Shown: positions 1 through 14,077, numbered from the stretch's first letter. The stretch is 64,000 nt of DNA from Ananas comosus (GCF_001540865.1 NC_033627.1:2275843-2339842); one strand, 5' to 3'. Made by a program: numbers and translations. The notes: generated by a model not told the origin, from the sequence alone.

Positions 1-2841
1 GAGTCTCATCCCGACAAATCAACTGTAGAATATCAAGATCTTTCTGAAACAGCTGTTGAATCCGACCAAGACTCTAAACTATCTATTGATGGCACCAACA
101 CTAGTACTATAACTTGTCCTTCCCCAACATATCTTCCTGAAGAACCAAAGTTCCTCCTGGAGGAAACTTTGCCAGAAATAGTAAACAAGACTTCACCTGG
201 TAATTTACCAGATTCTATCAAAGTCGAAACGAAAGTGGAAGCACAAGCAGAGGTTTGCACTTCTAAAGAGAATGATGAAGCAGAAACTTTGGATTCCGAT
301 AAGTCTCTTAGAGAAACTTTTCCAACTTCAACAACTGATGGTCCAGGATCTCTTACTAGTGTAAAGGAAAGAGGATCTGATGGGTTTAATGGAAGTGAAA
401 GTTTGTCAAAAATCTCTGGATTGGGTCGTGCAGCAAGACGCCAATTTGCAGCTATTTTGGATGAATTTTGGGGGAATTTATTCGATTTTCACGGTAAACT
501 CACGCAAGATGCAAGCATGAAGAAGCTTGATGTTCTGTTGGGGCTTGATTTAAGAGTTGTTGGGTCCTCGGCCAACTCAAGCGCTGAATCGTCCAAGAAT
601 CTCTTTAATGATGCAGATAAGGGACTTGATATTGCTGCAAACTCGAGCAACTTCATGTCTCGTAGGCAAGGTAGAATTTCCAATTTGGACCTAAGTTATG
701 GGCGGCAGATTGGTTCCTCGTCTTGGGCCCAGAACATGCAATTACCAAACACACAACTACAAAACTCAAGCACCAACATGCTTGAGGGTAGTGAGAAGTT
801 GTATTCAAATTTCAATTTACCAGCTTATTCCGATACGCGGGATTACCAACCAGCAACCATACACGGCTATCAATTAGCATCCTATCTGAAAGGGTCAAGT
901 GTAGGGCGATCTCCCTACTCTACTATATCACCGGACCCGCAATCAGCTTCTAAGCTTTCTTCATCCTTCATGACAAATTATGGAGATTCAGTTATGTATG
1001 CTTGTGGTCAGGATGCGCTTGGTTCGGATGCGCTTGGTTCATTAGGAACGTCAGGTATACAGAGCCCAACTGCTGCTCAAATTTGCAGGCTGCAGGCTGA
1101 AAACCCCTATTATAATCCTTCACTGGTTGAACCTAGTGAGAGTGTTGGCGCTGGAGCATATACAAAAAAGTACCATACTTCACCTGACATATCTGCATTA
1201 ATTGCAGCTAGTAGGAGCTCCTTGTTAAATGAAGGTAACTGGGGTGGGCCCATTGGGCCACGGCCTTCTCTAAGTAGGATGGCATCTGAGAGGTCACAAT
1301 ATGCAAACTCTATCTCTAGGACGGGAGTTCCGTTACCTTTCAATGAGCTTTCTCCACCCAGACTTGATAGAGATGTTTTCTCGTTGCAGTCGAATTTGAA
1401 TTTGAATCCTGATTCCAAATCTCTTTGGTCGAGGCAACCTTTTGAGCAATTATTTGGTGTGACAAAAATGGATCAGAGTAGGGGAGATGGAGGGATTGGG
1501 GGAGTTGCCCATAGATTTAGCACAGCTGCCAGGCAAACCTCTTATGCGGAAGCAGAAGCCAAACTACTTCAATCTCTCCAATTTTGCATTACAAAACTGT
1601 TGAAATTAGAAGGTTCAGAATGGCTCTTTAAACAGAATGGTGGGTGTGATGAAGAACTGATTGATCGAGTGGCTTCAGCTGAGAGATGGTTACAAGGAGG
1701 TACAAGTGAGATCAATCAGATTTACATGGGAGAGCCTCAGCATTTGGCTTCTCCTGATCAGAAGTTCGGTTCCGTGCAGAGGAGCGAAGAGTTGGAAGCC
1801 CGATTTGGTCAGCCATTGCCTAATTGTGGAGATAATTGTGTGTGGCGGGCAGCTCTGGTGACGAGTTTCGGTGTTTGGTGCGTTCGCCGTATCTTGGAGC
1901 TATCACTTGTAGAGAGCCGGCCAGAGCTTTGGGGCAAGTATACTTATGTTCTAAACCGCCTTCAGGTAAATATTTCAAATTATTAAGTAATTTCACCAAT
2001 GAAATTCACTAATACTATAGAGTTAGACCTCAATAATATATACTATATCCATACATTGTCAATGTCTTTTTTCTCTTCAACATTGTTGCATCTTTTTTCA
2101 ATTGAATTTTGTCCCCCTTCATTTTCCTGGCAGTTTACCAATCTTCACTCGATTTCTGTGGTTTCTCCTGGTTGAATAGATTTATCAACTGTCATATTAA
2201 CTCTCTATTTTTTTCCTTGGTAGTCCTTTTCCCCTTACTAACTCAGCATTAACCTCTTGAAATACTAGTAAGCTTTCCGCGAAGCTGGAATTTTCGCTGG
2301 TTGGATTTTCCCTCGAGCATCCATTTTCCCCGTGAATCTCCACAAAAAATCTCATCTGCTTGATATTTGTTCTATGATATCAGTAATCAATAAATAACTA
2401 TTTTTATTGATCTTTCATCTAAAAGACTAGAACAGTGCATTGACCTTTTCTATCACACAGGGAATTCTCGACCAAGCATTTTGTAAGCCCCGGCAATCCC
2501 TCCTAACATGCTCATGTATTGAGCTCACGGGGAAGGACATGAGAAATCTCACCAAGCCATTGCAGAATGGGCAATCATTATCGACACTTGGTAAACCAAT
2601 CAGAGGGTCCTTCACAACTGCTAGTGTGGTCCTCGAGATCATCAAGGATGTCGAGATTGCTGTTTCTGGTCGCAAGGGCCGGACAGGGACTGCGGCCGGG
2701 GACGTCGCATTCCCAAAAGGAAAAGAGAACTTGGCATCTGTACTGAAGCGGTACAAGCGGCGGCTCTCCAACAAGTCTTCAGGTGCCCATGAAGGTACTT
2801 CATCTCGGAAGGCCACTTCGTCGGGTTCCTTGGTCTTATAG
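1..2841 (+). CDS. EIN2: EIN2 (ethylene-insensitive 2), C-terminal part; 5' end outside the window
   Basis: The reading frame is open from base 1. Two exons are visible, 1-1965 and 2461-2841, joined by a phase-0 intron (donor GTAAAT at 1966, acceptor CACAG ending 2460), giving 781 residues to a TAG stop. This is the soluble C-terminal end of EIN2, the ER membrane protein that is cleaved when ethylene is sensed so that its C-terminal fragment moves to the nucleus and to mRNA 3' UTRs. Family hallmarks include the block with [16 protein letters not shown], the stretch [20 protein letters not shown], the segment [20 protein letters not shown], and the basic nuclear localisation signal [11 protein letters not shown] near the C-terminus. 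The NRAMP-like membrane domain must lie upstream of the window. A short in-frame repeat (DALGS twice, about 1015-1040) is the only oddity. It converges with the KEA3-like gene downstream. Confidence 0.95.
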
Positions 2842-2960
2842 CGTTCAACAAAATGTCGGTTTTGCTTTATTTGAAAGAGTCGTGGGTTTTTTTCGTTGGA
2901 AAACGTTCTTACGGATCAGAGACTCTTCTTCCATTGTCCATGCCAAGTTCTCTCCTCTTT

Positions 2961-2993
<33 letters not shown>

Positions 2994-4177
2994 CTTTCCC
3001 TGTATGTTGTTGTATAACAGTCGAAAGGAACAATATTTGAAGAAAGGATGAAGAAATATAGGGGCTGGTGCATTTTCATGTTCGCCCTGCTAATATTTTT
3101 CCATTGCTTGTATGTTGGTGGATCCATGCGTGCAAACATTGTCTTATTTTAAGTGGGTATTGAGCTTGTGTTTTTTTTTCCCCACTTTGTTTAATAGATG
3201 GTGAACATACATCTGTGGAATGCGAGAATAATTGATTATTAATGTGAGTTAATGTATTTGTTGGTCGTAATGCATTCGTTGGAGATTAACTAGCTCATTT
3301 GAATCATAGTTGTTAACTTTTTGTTAAGTATTCATTTTCCAAAATTACATTGGCCGGTGCACTACTGTTACTCTTTCTCAGTAGTCAAGACCTGAGCACG
3401 AATTCCATAGTATGCGTTTTGAGTGTTTCTATCAGGGTTTTGGTTCAAAATATTCCAATGATGAACTTTATCTTAATAGTGGAACTGGAACCTCTCTCTA
3501 TTATTGGATAGCACTCAATACTGCTTTGAGATTTGCGTCAAGTGCCATCTACCAATAGAAAAGGATGTATCCCATGGGATGTAACCCATATGATTCAATC
3601 TGAAGAGATTAGAGCTCAGATAATTGAATGGGCAAAATTAGAAAATGGAGGGAGGCGATGGAGAAAAAGCAGGACACCCTGCATGGCCACCGTTCAAATA
3701 CAGAAATCAATGTCCCTACAAGTCTTAACATTGTGCAGGAAACATGGTTAAGATACCCAATTGTACAATCTTTACAAGATCATCTTTACATTGTTAGAAA
3801 TGCTATCCACAATAGACGACATAAAAACTGCACAGCTTGTACTTTTACAACTTTCCATTTACACGAGGAATTTTGGCGGGGGTATGCCAATTTCAAAAGA
3901 TACATGATTCAAATGCTCAAATGCTTTATGGTCATTAAGCAACCAAGGAATTAATGATAACGATTGACAAGGTCCTCACAATCGCCAAAATTAAGATCTC
4001 TGTATGATTTCTCCTATTTCCTTCAAAACATTAAAAAAAGGGAAGTGGAGAGAACGAACCTCAAGCAGTTATTCCGAATTTGCTGTTAATTTGCACGCTG
4101 GAAATTACCCTGAATAGAGAAAATGAACCTTACCCTTCAGTTGAACTTGTACAATGCAGTGACTGATCCTTTTCATC
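2842..4177. other. Convergent intergenic region between EIN2 and the KEA3-like gene
   Basis: No gene is supported here. It should hold the 3' UTRs of two genes facing each other tail to tail. A pure T run of about 32 bases (2962-2993) lies in the expected EIN2 3' UTR. Short open frames around 3533-3954 have no recognisable protein and are treated as chance. Confidence 0.7.
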
Positions 4178-7100
4178 CTAGCTTTTACTCGAGAACTCAT
4201 CCTCCTTTTTACTCGAGAACTCATTCTCAACATCCAAAAGGCAGTATTTAACACCATCGTCAGGTTCTACACTCTCAGATGTGTGTGGAGTATCAGTTCC
4301 AATTTCGGCATCTTCTCCCCTGACAACAGATGATTGAATGTGTCCAGAGGCACCAATGATAGGTATATTGGGGCGGTTTAGGCTCAAAGATTGCTCCTTA
4401 GGTAACATTTGTGATTTCCTTTCGTTAGCTTGAACCAAGTCAGTCACTCTAACCTGATAACGTATCATTTCAAATATCTTATTATCTAATACATCTCTTG
4501 AAAATATCAAAATAGAGGCATCTATCTAGGCCCAAGTACCTGCAATGGCTTCATGACATCAGATTCTCGGTCTTCAACTCTCTCAAGTGCCTCTTGAGCT
4601 TGTATCTCCATTGAGTCTCTCACAAGCTTACTCAAGAAAGTCACATCATCGGACATGACGCCGAGCCCCTTCAACAGCATTGAGCCTAATTGCAAGCTAG
4701 TCTGCAGCAAGAGAATAATATAAAACAGAAGGGTGCTGAGAGAATTTCACAGGTTAAAACAATAACGGGTTCCTTCAATCAGTTATAAGAAACAAAGTTC
4801 GAAGTTGCGCTATAACTCTACCTCTGCATTTGCGAGAATGGCTTCTGTTGCACCTGCTTTCTTTAGATCTAGAAGATGGGCAAGATCTTGAGCTCTCGCA
4901 TATATGGGAACCTGAGAATCAATCTTCAGTAAGAAGAGAAATGAATTAAATCTTATTTTCTTTTTCTCTTTTTTTAGCAACATGCTGCCTTTTTAGGTAA
5001 TCCATTGCCTTTCATGTTAGAATTCATTAAGGTAAAATAACATATTCAATCTCACTGATAAGTACAATCAGTATGCCCTCATTAAACCATAATATATCAC
5101 CATGCACACGAAAAAGTGAATTACTTCGAGAAATATTTGCATCCAGGCCCAACATTCCACAAAAACAAAAAGACAAACAGAGAACAAATCTAAACACTGT
5201 TTAACGAGGAGTCAAATGTTACCCCAGGAAAAGCAAGCCGTATTCTTTGAACTGCCTCAATTGTCTTCTCTCTTCCAGTATACATTATCAAGACAGCTTT
5301 AGGAGAAGATATACCCGCCGACTGCAGAACAGCTGGCCGTGATCCATCTCCATATAGTATCGAAAACCCCGATTTTCGAGCTGCCTGATTCAAACCAGAA
5401 AGAGCATTCTAGTAATTTCCAAGGCTAGAGAGCAACTGCTGGTAAAACTAGGTTTGGTTGGGAAACTCCTTTTCTAACCTTTACTACACCAGGATTTAGA
5501 TCAAAGGCAACGTAAGGCCATCCTGCATTATCACCGTCCAGTCCAGAAGCTAATGGAGTAGATAGAAAATTGGCAAGAACCTGCAGTTTAATAATATATA
5601 TTTAGAAATTAAGATCTCATAATAGAGCCATACCTTAGTGAGTTTTACACTTTTATACCTGTCCCACTTGCCCAAATCCAAGAATGACCACAGGTTCAGT
5701 TGCATCAAAGCTCACCATCTCAGCCGCTTTCTGTCAAAGATCTAAAAGCTTTACAAGACTGTAGTATTCAAAGAGAAAATCCAACCTTTTGTATATTAGA
5801 CATGGAAAGCATAAACTGGTTACATACTTCTTTTACTTGAAACTTCTCATCAATAATTTCAGCAGCTTTCTTTCCGATTTCGTTGAGTAAAGGAGTTAAT
5901 GCCATTGACAAAACGACGACTATTATAAGAAGTTTGTTCAACTCGAGCGGCAGAACCCCAAGCCTGTTCGAAAAATAAAGCAACTTAGAACAAACCAAAA
6001 AAGGGACTAAGTGGGTACACCTTATAAATTGCATCTTACACATTAACCGACCTGTTTGCTAAAGAAAATACCACGAAACCAAACTCGCCTCCTTGAGAAA
6101 GAAGTAAGCCAATCCTTATACTTTCTTGTAAAGTTAATCCAACGCGTGGACCAATTGCAGTTATTATCAATGTCTTAATTACAATCAGACCTCCCAAGAG
6201 CGATAGAACATTTGGCCACTCGCGGAAAAGAAGCTGCACAAAAGAAACTATCAATGTAAGTTTTGATCAAATCCAACTGTAGGTGCAATGTTCTAGATAC
6301 TATTAGAACTACAAAACAGCAATTATTTATATGTTTACATTGTCTAAAAATAAAAGAAATTATAGTACAGAAAGAGGAAGAAAACACCAAGTCCACAGTG
6401 AGTCCCCGAATTCAGTTGAATTGAGATATAGTTCGATCTTTGAAGCAGCAATTTTACTTTCTTTTCCACAATTTCTTAATAATTCAATATTTTTAAATTT
6501 TTAATAGTGACTAGTGCATTTCAAACAATATTCGTATTAAAACAAAACTGATATTAATGGAGATGCAATCACTCTTATCCAACTTCATTTCCAAAGGCAA
6601 AAATTTAGGTCTTAGAGATGTTAGATGGATGTAGGTCTTAGAGATGGATGTACGGATAAAATAAAAGTAGACATCTACTTATGAAAATAATGATGACTAA
6701 CCTGCATATCAATAGATGTCCCTGTTGTCACAAAAAATAATCCTAGCAATAACCCTCTGAAGGGCCTTATGTCGGCTTCGATTTGCGTACGAAAATTTGT
6801 TTCTGCAAGAAGGGCTCCAGCGAGAAATGCTCCTAGCTGGATGATAGCACATTCATTAGCATGTCTAACATGACTAAACATAAGGGGCTCTGACGTACAT
6901 ATCAGATAAAATATGTATGTCATATGTACTCCTCAAAGTATAATTTCTGAAAAACACTCTAATGTTGTGAGGTGCCGTCCAATTTATGGGGAAAAGTTGG
7001 TTTTCTATTAGAAAACAATTCCTTAACGAGAGAAATGTTTGCAATGCAAAGGTACATAAGTAAGAAATTAAGTTTTTGAAGGGCATGTACAAATATTTAG

Positions 7101-10100
7101 ATTTCACAGGGGTTTACATGTAAATATCTCTAAACAGAAAAGAACAGCCTACTTCATGACTTTCAAATGAATATCTACCGTGTCACTAAAACCCAACTTC
7201 TGGGTAAGAAGCGAAGTCCCTGAAACTGTAAGTAGACAAAGAGCAACAAATGCTTCCGAGCTCCTCGACTCCGCAACAACCTGCAAAAAGGTAATTATAA
7301 GATGCAGTAATGTCATCTTTTAATCAACCAATCATGAAATTTGTCTTTCAAAGATGGTTACATCAAAGACGCGCCGAAGAAAGTATTTTCCTCCAAGCGA
7401 AAGTAGACCTAGTCCACCTAAAGCTTTCAAGCTCTCACTTGCTAACATTGGCAAAATACTGTTATCAACAGCAGTCTGCAGTTAAAAAACCAAAACAGGG
7501 TAATACTACTTGATTTTGAGAAAATAAGTTTTTTTGATTTATGTACATGTAACTATATAAAATATATGAGCTGATGGAAAATTCACAAAATAAAAAAACT
7601 AATTTTGTTCATGCTGCAGCATTTGTACATTATAAAAATATTACAAATTCTCATAGCAATGATATGAAAATCGATGGAGCTGACACTCTTACATCCTATA
7701 TAGCACAGAGTGCAGAATACCATATATCTAGTATTTCTCGAAATATTTTTTTGAAAACAAAGCTGAAATTTAAGACAGTTTATCTCTGAATTCTCTTTTT
7801 GTTGACATAACAAGAAACGTATTTGATTGGAACATGTGTGCAGTGGTACCCAAAAAGGAGCTTGCTTCTGTGTCAAATTATTTTATGGGCTAACCTTTTT
7901 CATACCTGATTCTCTAGCACCGGAAGTATCACTAGTAGAGGGACAACAGCTATGTCCTGCAAGAATCAAACAATGGTAGCAATCATCACGTAGACAGCAA
8001 AGTTCAGAATTATATCGTGTGATTTTACAGACATCACAGTAGAATATTAAAGAATTTTTTTTCAAAAAAAAGATATCTATTAAGGAGAATTCTCATATAG
8101 TTTACCTGAAAAAGAAGAATTCCCAGAGTAGCGGAACCAAATCGGGTAGGGAGCTCACCTTTCTCTGCAAGAAGCTGCAAGAAGACTTGCAATTTTAGAG
8201 CAACAAGTTGGTGCATGTCTTTGATGTTGCCATCTTGTGGAAAGAGGACACTACCATCCATACAGCCAATAAAGGAATGCATTCTTGTGATGTACTAATG
8301 CCCTTAGAATAAAACTTTCGGCTAGAAAAGAAGACAGTCAAATTTTGTGACTAACAATGTCATTCTGAAATTTCCTTCACATCAAACATCATTTTAGTTG
8401 TGTTCTTCTCTTATAATGACAATGATATTTCCTCTTTCCACCATATGATGTTTTCTATCAGACACTACTTGTTTCTTTGATGTTGATTTATGTGTAAAAT
8501 TAACCAAGTATAAAAGAACTTGCCATATAAGTTATACAGAGTGAAGCTATTATCCAACATCCAATTTCTAAAATATCTAAAAATATCATTGTCAAGTTCA
8601 CCACTTAAGTTTGTGTCATTAAAATGTTTTGGAAAGTTTTCATGACATCTATATGCATATCAACTGGTTCATCTCATAACAAGTGAAACACGCTGAAGCA
8701 CTAGCTTCTTTCCAAATACCATAATTAAGTATTTAACAATGTGAAAGCAAGCACATTTCCCATTAGAGAAAAGACAATGTTCCAACTAGTATGCAGTATG
8801 CACATTGTGAGGCTGTTTCTTTTCCTGTCACATTTAACAGGATCAACATAGCAAGTGAGCTTGTGGCATGTCTAAGGCAGGGTGGATACCCAATTATAAT
8901 TACTTAAACTGTAACTCGAAATTAAATGATAATGTTTCTTACCTGTAAAACAAAAGCAGAAGAGGATAACGAAAGAGCGGCTCCAATTACTATGGCTTCA
9001 TCAACACTACGAATATTTACCTGCAATTCACACAAAAGAACATAGATAAATGCTCCAAAGACACGAGCAGAAATTGCACGATCTGAATTGTATAACACCC
9101 ATTATTTTCTTTCATATAATAAGAATACTTCGAGCTCCTCACAACATAAATTGCATCGTATACTTCATCCTGACTTGCCAGGATCAGATAACCGGGACTC
9201 TTCCTAAACTAGCACAAATATCACTTTGTACTTTGTAGCCAATGCAAAAGAGCAAACAGCTCTAACGCATAGATTTGACTTTCTTAATATTTGCTCTCCG
9301 TTATGAATTATAAAATTGTCAAAGATGAAATTTAATATGTTCAATTAAATTTTACAAAAGAAATACCTGGAAAATATAAGGAAACTATAAAGTTGGTTAG
9401 GGGTCTTACATATTGGATAACTAGGAACAAACAAAATAATACAAAGTCTTGTAAAACTCACAAGATTTTAAGTTCTAGAAGTAATTCCTTACCAGGTCAG
9501 GTCTTGAATGAAAAAGGAACTCCAAAATTTTTGTTCCAACAGCACCATTAGGAGGAAGTTCAAATGCCGTAAAAGCAATAGTAGACAAAAGAACCTTCAG
9601 CACACAGGAAAGAAAAACAAATTAACTTCTTATACGCGGCAACTGCCTAACCATGTTAATTTATCAACATTCTAAGCTGTGGATAGAACTCAAGAAAACT
9701 ATAGATCTCCTAAGACCCAATCAACAGAAGCAAAAGTAACTAACAATAAGGCAGCCAAATTGTGATGAAGAAGGGGAATGCTCAGACATAAAATAAGAAA
9801 AGATAGTGATGGAAATGCTAAAGAAAAGATTAACAAATAACTCGTATTCATTTGAAGGGTACAATTACAGTATAATCAAATTTAGATAGCAAAACTACTA
9901 TCCTATTTAATCAGAGTGGCTTATATTTCCTTTTCATTCAGATTATGATCATATTACTTGGCAGGTAGATGATGTACATGGTAAAAAAGCAAGAAAATAT
10001 GATAGACAATCTGGACAAGAAGCATAGCTTATTTGTAATGTCAAAAAATGCAAAAGAATTACGATTTTGAGATGAGGTGAATAGTTTTCCCTCCATCAAA

Positions 10101-13071
10101 TATGTTGAGTCAATGCATGGACAAGGCAAGATAATAAGAGCAATATCATAAATACCAAGGGTTTGGAGTAGTACAAACAAAGGTAAATACAAGCAAAGGA
10201 AGAATACATCCCAGGCAGAAATAGATATAGGTATTCTCATGATATTCTACTGTGCTCTAATATTGAAATGGTCACTCTCATGTTTGCATAAAAAAAGGAA
10301 AACAAGGCGGTAATGTTATATATATTTGATATATCAGACATATGCGCTCATTAAATAACTCACAAGCCAAACATTAGTGTCAACAAAGAACAATATTTTC
10401 ACACCTAACCTGAGGTAATCCCATGCCAAAGGCATATTTTGCAAGAGCTCTCAAGCGAGCCAATGAAAGCTCCAATCCCATTTCAAACAGCTGCAAAAGA
10501 ATTGAAATGTTTATCAAATAGCATTTGTTAAGCATGAGCTGAGCTTGTCAAAAACACAAACCACGGGAAAAAAAAAATTTATTCCAACCTTATAAAGTAC
10601 TATAGACAATTGATGGCAGATCACTCGAAATTTGTCAGAGATTCAAAAACAAAGTAACAGCATAAAAAGTCACACATAATGACAATGCTGACTCTTAAGT
10701 CATGAATATACTTACAGTTACGTCAAAACTTGATAGCTAGAGTTGATGCAAAAAAAAACAGGGGCTAGCATCAAGTGGTCAAATGCACATCAGGAGATGG
10801 AACCATTTTAAAGCAAAAAAAAATTGAAAGTTACACTACAACTCAGGGAAAATGGACATTTCTGAATAACCATGAAGGATATATTACAGAAAAGACTCCA
10901 ATACCGTTTAATAAATGGTATGACACTACGACATAGACCTGCTTCCCCTAAGTGAACTCTTGGACTATTCACATGCTTTATACTATTGACAGCCACTATC
11001 CTGGCCTGGATGCATAACATTCTTAGAACATAAAAAGCTGTGAAAGAAAAAGGGCTATATACAAAGAAGTCTCTGTCAAGGATATTTTTCGTCATCATAG
11101 CTACATGATTGACAACTACTATCCTAATCCAACCAATTCAAAATACATGTGAAATACATTATAGAAGTTTTCGTGGAACAAAAATCTACCTGCAGTAAAG
11201 ATAACGGTAGATGAAATGATAATTTCATATGAAGTGCAAATCATTTTTAACTATAATGAAACATATCTTAGTGTATACAGATAGAAGCTGTACCAGGAAA
11301 AGTATCCCCCATTCTGACAATATTTTAACATCTGTGAGATTTCTGATAAAGCCAAACTGATTAAGCACAACACCAGCACAAAAGAAACCAAGTATCTGCA
11401 AGAAACATACAAACGAAGAACAGATGATCAAGATGATGCTTTTTTTTTTACAATGATGATGACAATGATGATGGAATTCATGAACAAAAGAACAGAAACT
11501 TGACTAAGCGAGTCGATCTACAGTTGAACAAACTGCACTTTACATGTATACCTTGCATTTAGATTGTGCCATCTAATCTAGAAGGCATATGTCCAGATTT
11601 CAAAGTTTTAGAAGTACATATGCAATATTTGGGCTTTGTGATGTGTTTATGAGCAAACATCCGAAATCCAAAAAAATGGAGTACGTATGTGGGATAATCA
11701 CTTTTTCAAGGGTACATGTGGCAAGAACTTTGAGTAGAAAAGGCAAATGTTTCTGGGCCTCTGACTCCATTACTTATTTAGAGTTTTTCAAAATAGGCTA
11801 CAAAACAAAGTAGTGCTAATTTTGTGTCAAGGAACCTATGTGTAATTTTTCAGACGATAAAAACTGAGAGGAAAAGGAATATAAAGAAACGATAAAAAGA
11901 AGATAACAATTGCAAAGGTGTGTAGAGTAGAAATTATATGACAAAATTATGTTATCAAAAGAGACTTACAGGACTAGTTCTAATAGTCTTGAATGCAGGT
12001 ACAATAAAAACTGTCACCGCCAGAAATGTAAGAGTATCAAACCCTAAATCATTGATTACATCGACGGCACTGGCAATATCAAGCTCCGCATTTATTTGGA
12101 ATTTTCTTCGACAAGCTTTTCTGCTGTAGTAAGGAACTCTCCAACCGAAATTCACGTGAACTAGATCTTCGTGCAGACCCTTCGAATAGTGCATTGGCCT
12201 AATTCTTTGAAGGCCATGTCTATGAGATACAGAAGACAAGTGAAGAGCCACTTTTGGTTCATAACAACAAGATACATTAGCAAATAACTTATAGTGATTT
12301 GGGTATATGCAGTTCCGCGCCATTACTGAATATACTTGATACCCATAAGGACCTTCCTGCCATAAAATATCGCAAACTATTAGAACATCTTAACTTAGAT
12401 ATCAACAACAGGACGTGGAGTGGGAAGGCGGGTAATTCATGGAGAAGGGATCAATATACTAAAGTTTACAGCTAGGGCCTGTTCTGCTGTGCTATAGGTT
12501 GCAGTGCTGTTTGATGGCGCGGTCTCTGAGGATAGCTATTAGAAGAAGCACTATGAGCCTGTTCAGCCCAGCTTCATTGCTGGGCCACACACTGCAGTGC
12601 AGTGTGGTGACGGAAAGCTCCAAGTTTGGAGCTGTTTTTTGCAATTTCCTGCCACACTGCAGCCAAGAACGTGATTGCGAACGACGAGCTTCCGCCATTG
12701 CGCGCAGCAGAGTCAGGCCAAATATGCCCGATATTAAGTTCCCCGAGCAGCTTCTCTACGCCGCAGAATCAGAGGATCTGAATTAAAACTTCAGCTCTCG
12801 GAACTCAAAACAATCCAGCTTCCGGCAAAAGCAGAAGCCGAGCCAAACAAGCCCTAAACTTTTAGTAGCTTGAAGCCCACCACATCCAACAAATTGCACA
12901 AACGTGTTCGCGATAATGCCTATGATAAGAGACCACAAACCAACCCATCACTCCACAATCCTTCATCAAAAACAGAACCTTTAGAACCCTAGACGAGAAA
13001 GCGAAGGCTACGCCACTAAAAAAATCGCTTCCTGAAAGAATCACCTTGCTAGCGCATTGGAACTCGGCCAT
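4178..13071 (-). CDS. KEA3: KEA3-type chloroplast K+/H+ antiporter (CPA2 family) with C-terminal RCK/KTN domain
   Basis: Eighteen coding exons read in phase, high to low: 12356-11970, 11395-11294, 10490-10410, 9594-9493, 9020-8943, 8174-8106, 7956-7906, 7475-7362, 7280-7179, 6836-6702, 6233-6052, 5963-5828, 5730-5659, 5580-5479, 5384-5223, 4911-4822, 4701-4540, 4453-4178 (stop). They give 800 residues. A first exon with ATG at 13071, perhaps ending near 12979, is tentative. Family features are [47 protein letters not shown] and [19 protein letters not shown] in the membrane domain. These are followed by a nucleotide-binding domain starting [11 protein letters not shown] (GxGxxG). KEA3 exchanges K+ for H+ across the thylakoid membrane and adjusts proton motive force during light changes. 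The N-terminal exons should encode a transit peptide, which I cannot prove. Only the first exon and start are doubtful. Confidence 0.9.
12473..12856. mobile_element. Possible hAT-like MITE in KEA3 intron 1
   Basis: The left edge TAGGGCCTGTTCTGCTGTGCT and the reverse complement of the right edge, TAGGGCTTGTTTGGCTCGGCT, match at most positions. They have the TAGGGCYTGTT ends common in plant non-autonomous hAT elements. No target-site duplication is clear, so the call is weak. If right, it sits between the tentative first exon and the secure second exon of the KEA3-like gene. Confidence 0.4.
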
Positions 13072-13523
13072 GGCTCAGCTCAACACGCGGAAGCGAGACT
13101 CCGCCTCAAAAATCTCATATTCGGGGGGAATCAGAGGTCGACATGGCGTATGGGGGAGAGAGAGAGGGGAGAAGGGTCCCACCAAGTAGGGTATGGGACG
13201 ACGAAGCCCTCTTCTTTTGGAAACGCCCTCGTTTTTTGGAGATATTGATTCGCCATTTCGATTATCCACGAGTGATTGAGATTTGAGAGGGGGAAGAAGA
13301 AGAAGACAAAGTTGGAGAGGAAGAGGTAAAGAAGAGAGCCGCGCGGGCTACCGCTGGTCCTCAAACTACTTGGACTGTGAAATTTTGGTCCTCCAAGTTT
13401 ATTTTATTTTATTTTTTAATTTAATTTTTTTTTTAATTTATAATAATTAAGTTTTATTTTATAATTCAGTTATAATATAACAATATTATTATTATGATTA
13501 ATAATGTGAGAATAATTAAATTA
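13072..13523. promoter_or_regulatory. Probable 5' leader and promoter side of the KEA3-like gene
   Basis: Sequence directly upstream of the tentative KEA3 start. It contains purine-rich GA stretches (about 13150-13175 and 13285-13340) and then turns AT-rich. No TATA box can be assigned with confidence and no other gene is seen. Confidence 0.35.
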
Positions 13524-14077
13524 GAGCTTTTTTTTGCAAATAGCCCCCTGACAAATTTTATTTGCAGAAATAGCACCGTCCAAAAATTATTTACAAAAAT
13601 GGTCCTGCCCGTGCCACGCCAGCGCCACGCGGGCAGAACGGGCCCAGATGTTTAAGTTGAACACGGTAAAAAATTCACCGTGTTCAATACAAGATTTTTG
13701 TATTGGACACAGTGAATGATTCACCGTGTCCAATATAAATACCCCAACAATGGTTAAGTTTGAGGTATTTGTATTAGACACGGTAAACCATTTACCGTAT
13801 CCAATTATTTGTATTGGACATGGTGAATGGTTCACCGTGTCCAATACAAATACTTCGATCTTAACTATTTTGTATTGGACACGGTGATACAAAAACTTTG
13901 TATTGAATACGGTGAATGATTCACCGTGTTCAACTTAACCATCTGACCCAGCCCCGTCCGCGTGGCGCTGATGTGGCGCTTGCGTGGCGGGGCCAGGACC
14001 ATTTTTGCAAATAAATTTTTGACAGGGCAAATTAAAAAAAAAAAAATTTGTAAGAGGGCTATTTGCAAAAAAACCCC
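13524..14077. mobile_element. Fold-back transposon with internal palindromic units and 8-bp target duplication
   Basis: The ends are inverted: the left reads GAGCTTTTTTTTGCAAATAGCC and the right, reverse-complemented, GGGGTTTTTTTGCAAATAGCC. The 8-bp direct repeat TTAAATTA flanks it exactly (13516-13523 and 14078-14085), as expected for a hAT-type insertion. Inside the arms, GC-rich subterminal stretches (about 13604-13640 and 13945-14000) give way to five or six copies of a palindromic unit of the form GACACGGTGAATGATTCACC followed by its mirror, joined by TTGTATT/AATACAA spacers. No transposase is encoded. Confidence 0.8.

Noticed and set aside
3533..3954. Open frames downstream of EIN2 as a small gene
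   Set aside because: No start context, domain or splice support; lies between two converging 3' ends.
12499..12786. 95-codon frame inside KEA3 intron 1
   Set aside because: Falls within the MITE-like element and shows no known protein.
13650..13935. Regularly spaced palindromic repeats resembling a CRISPR array
   Set aside because: Units are palindromes inside a transposon with target duplication, spacers are short and similar, and the DNA is plant nuclear with no cas genes.
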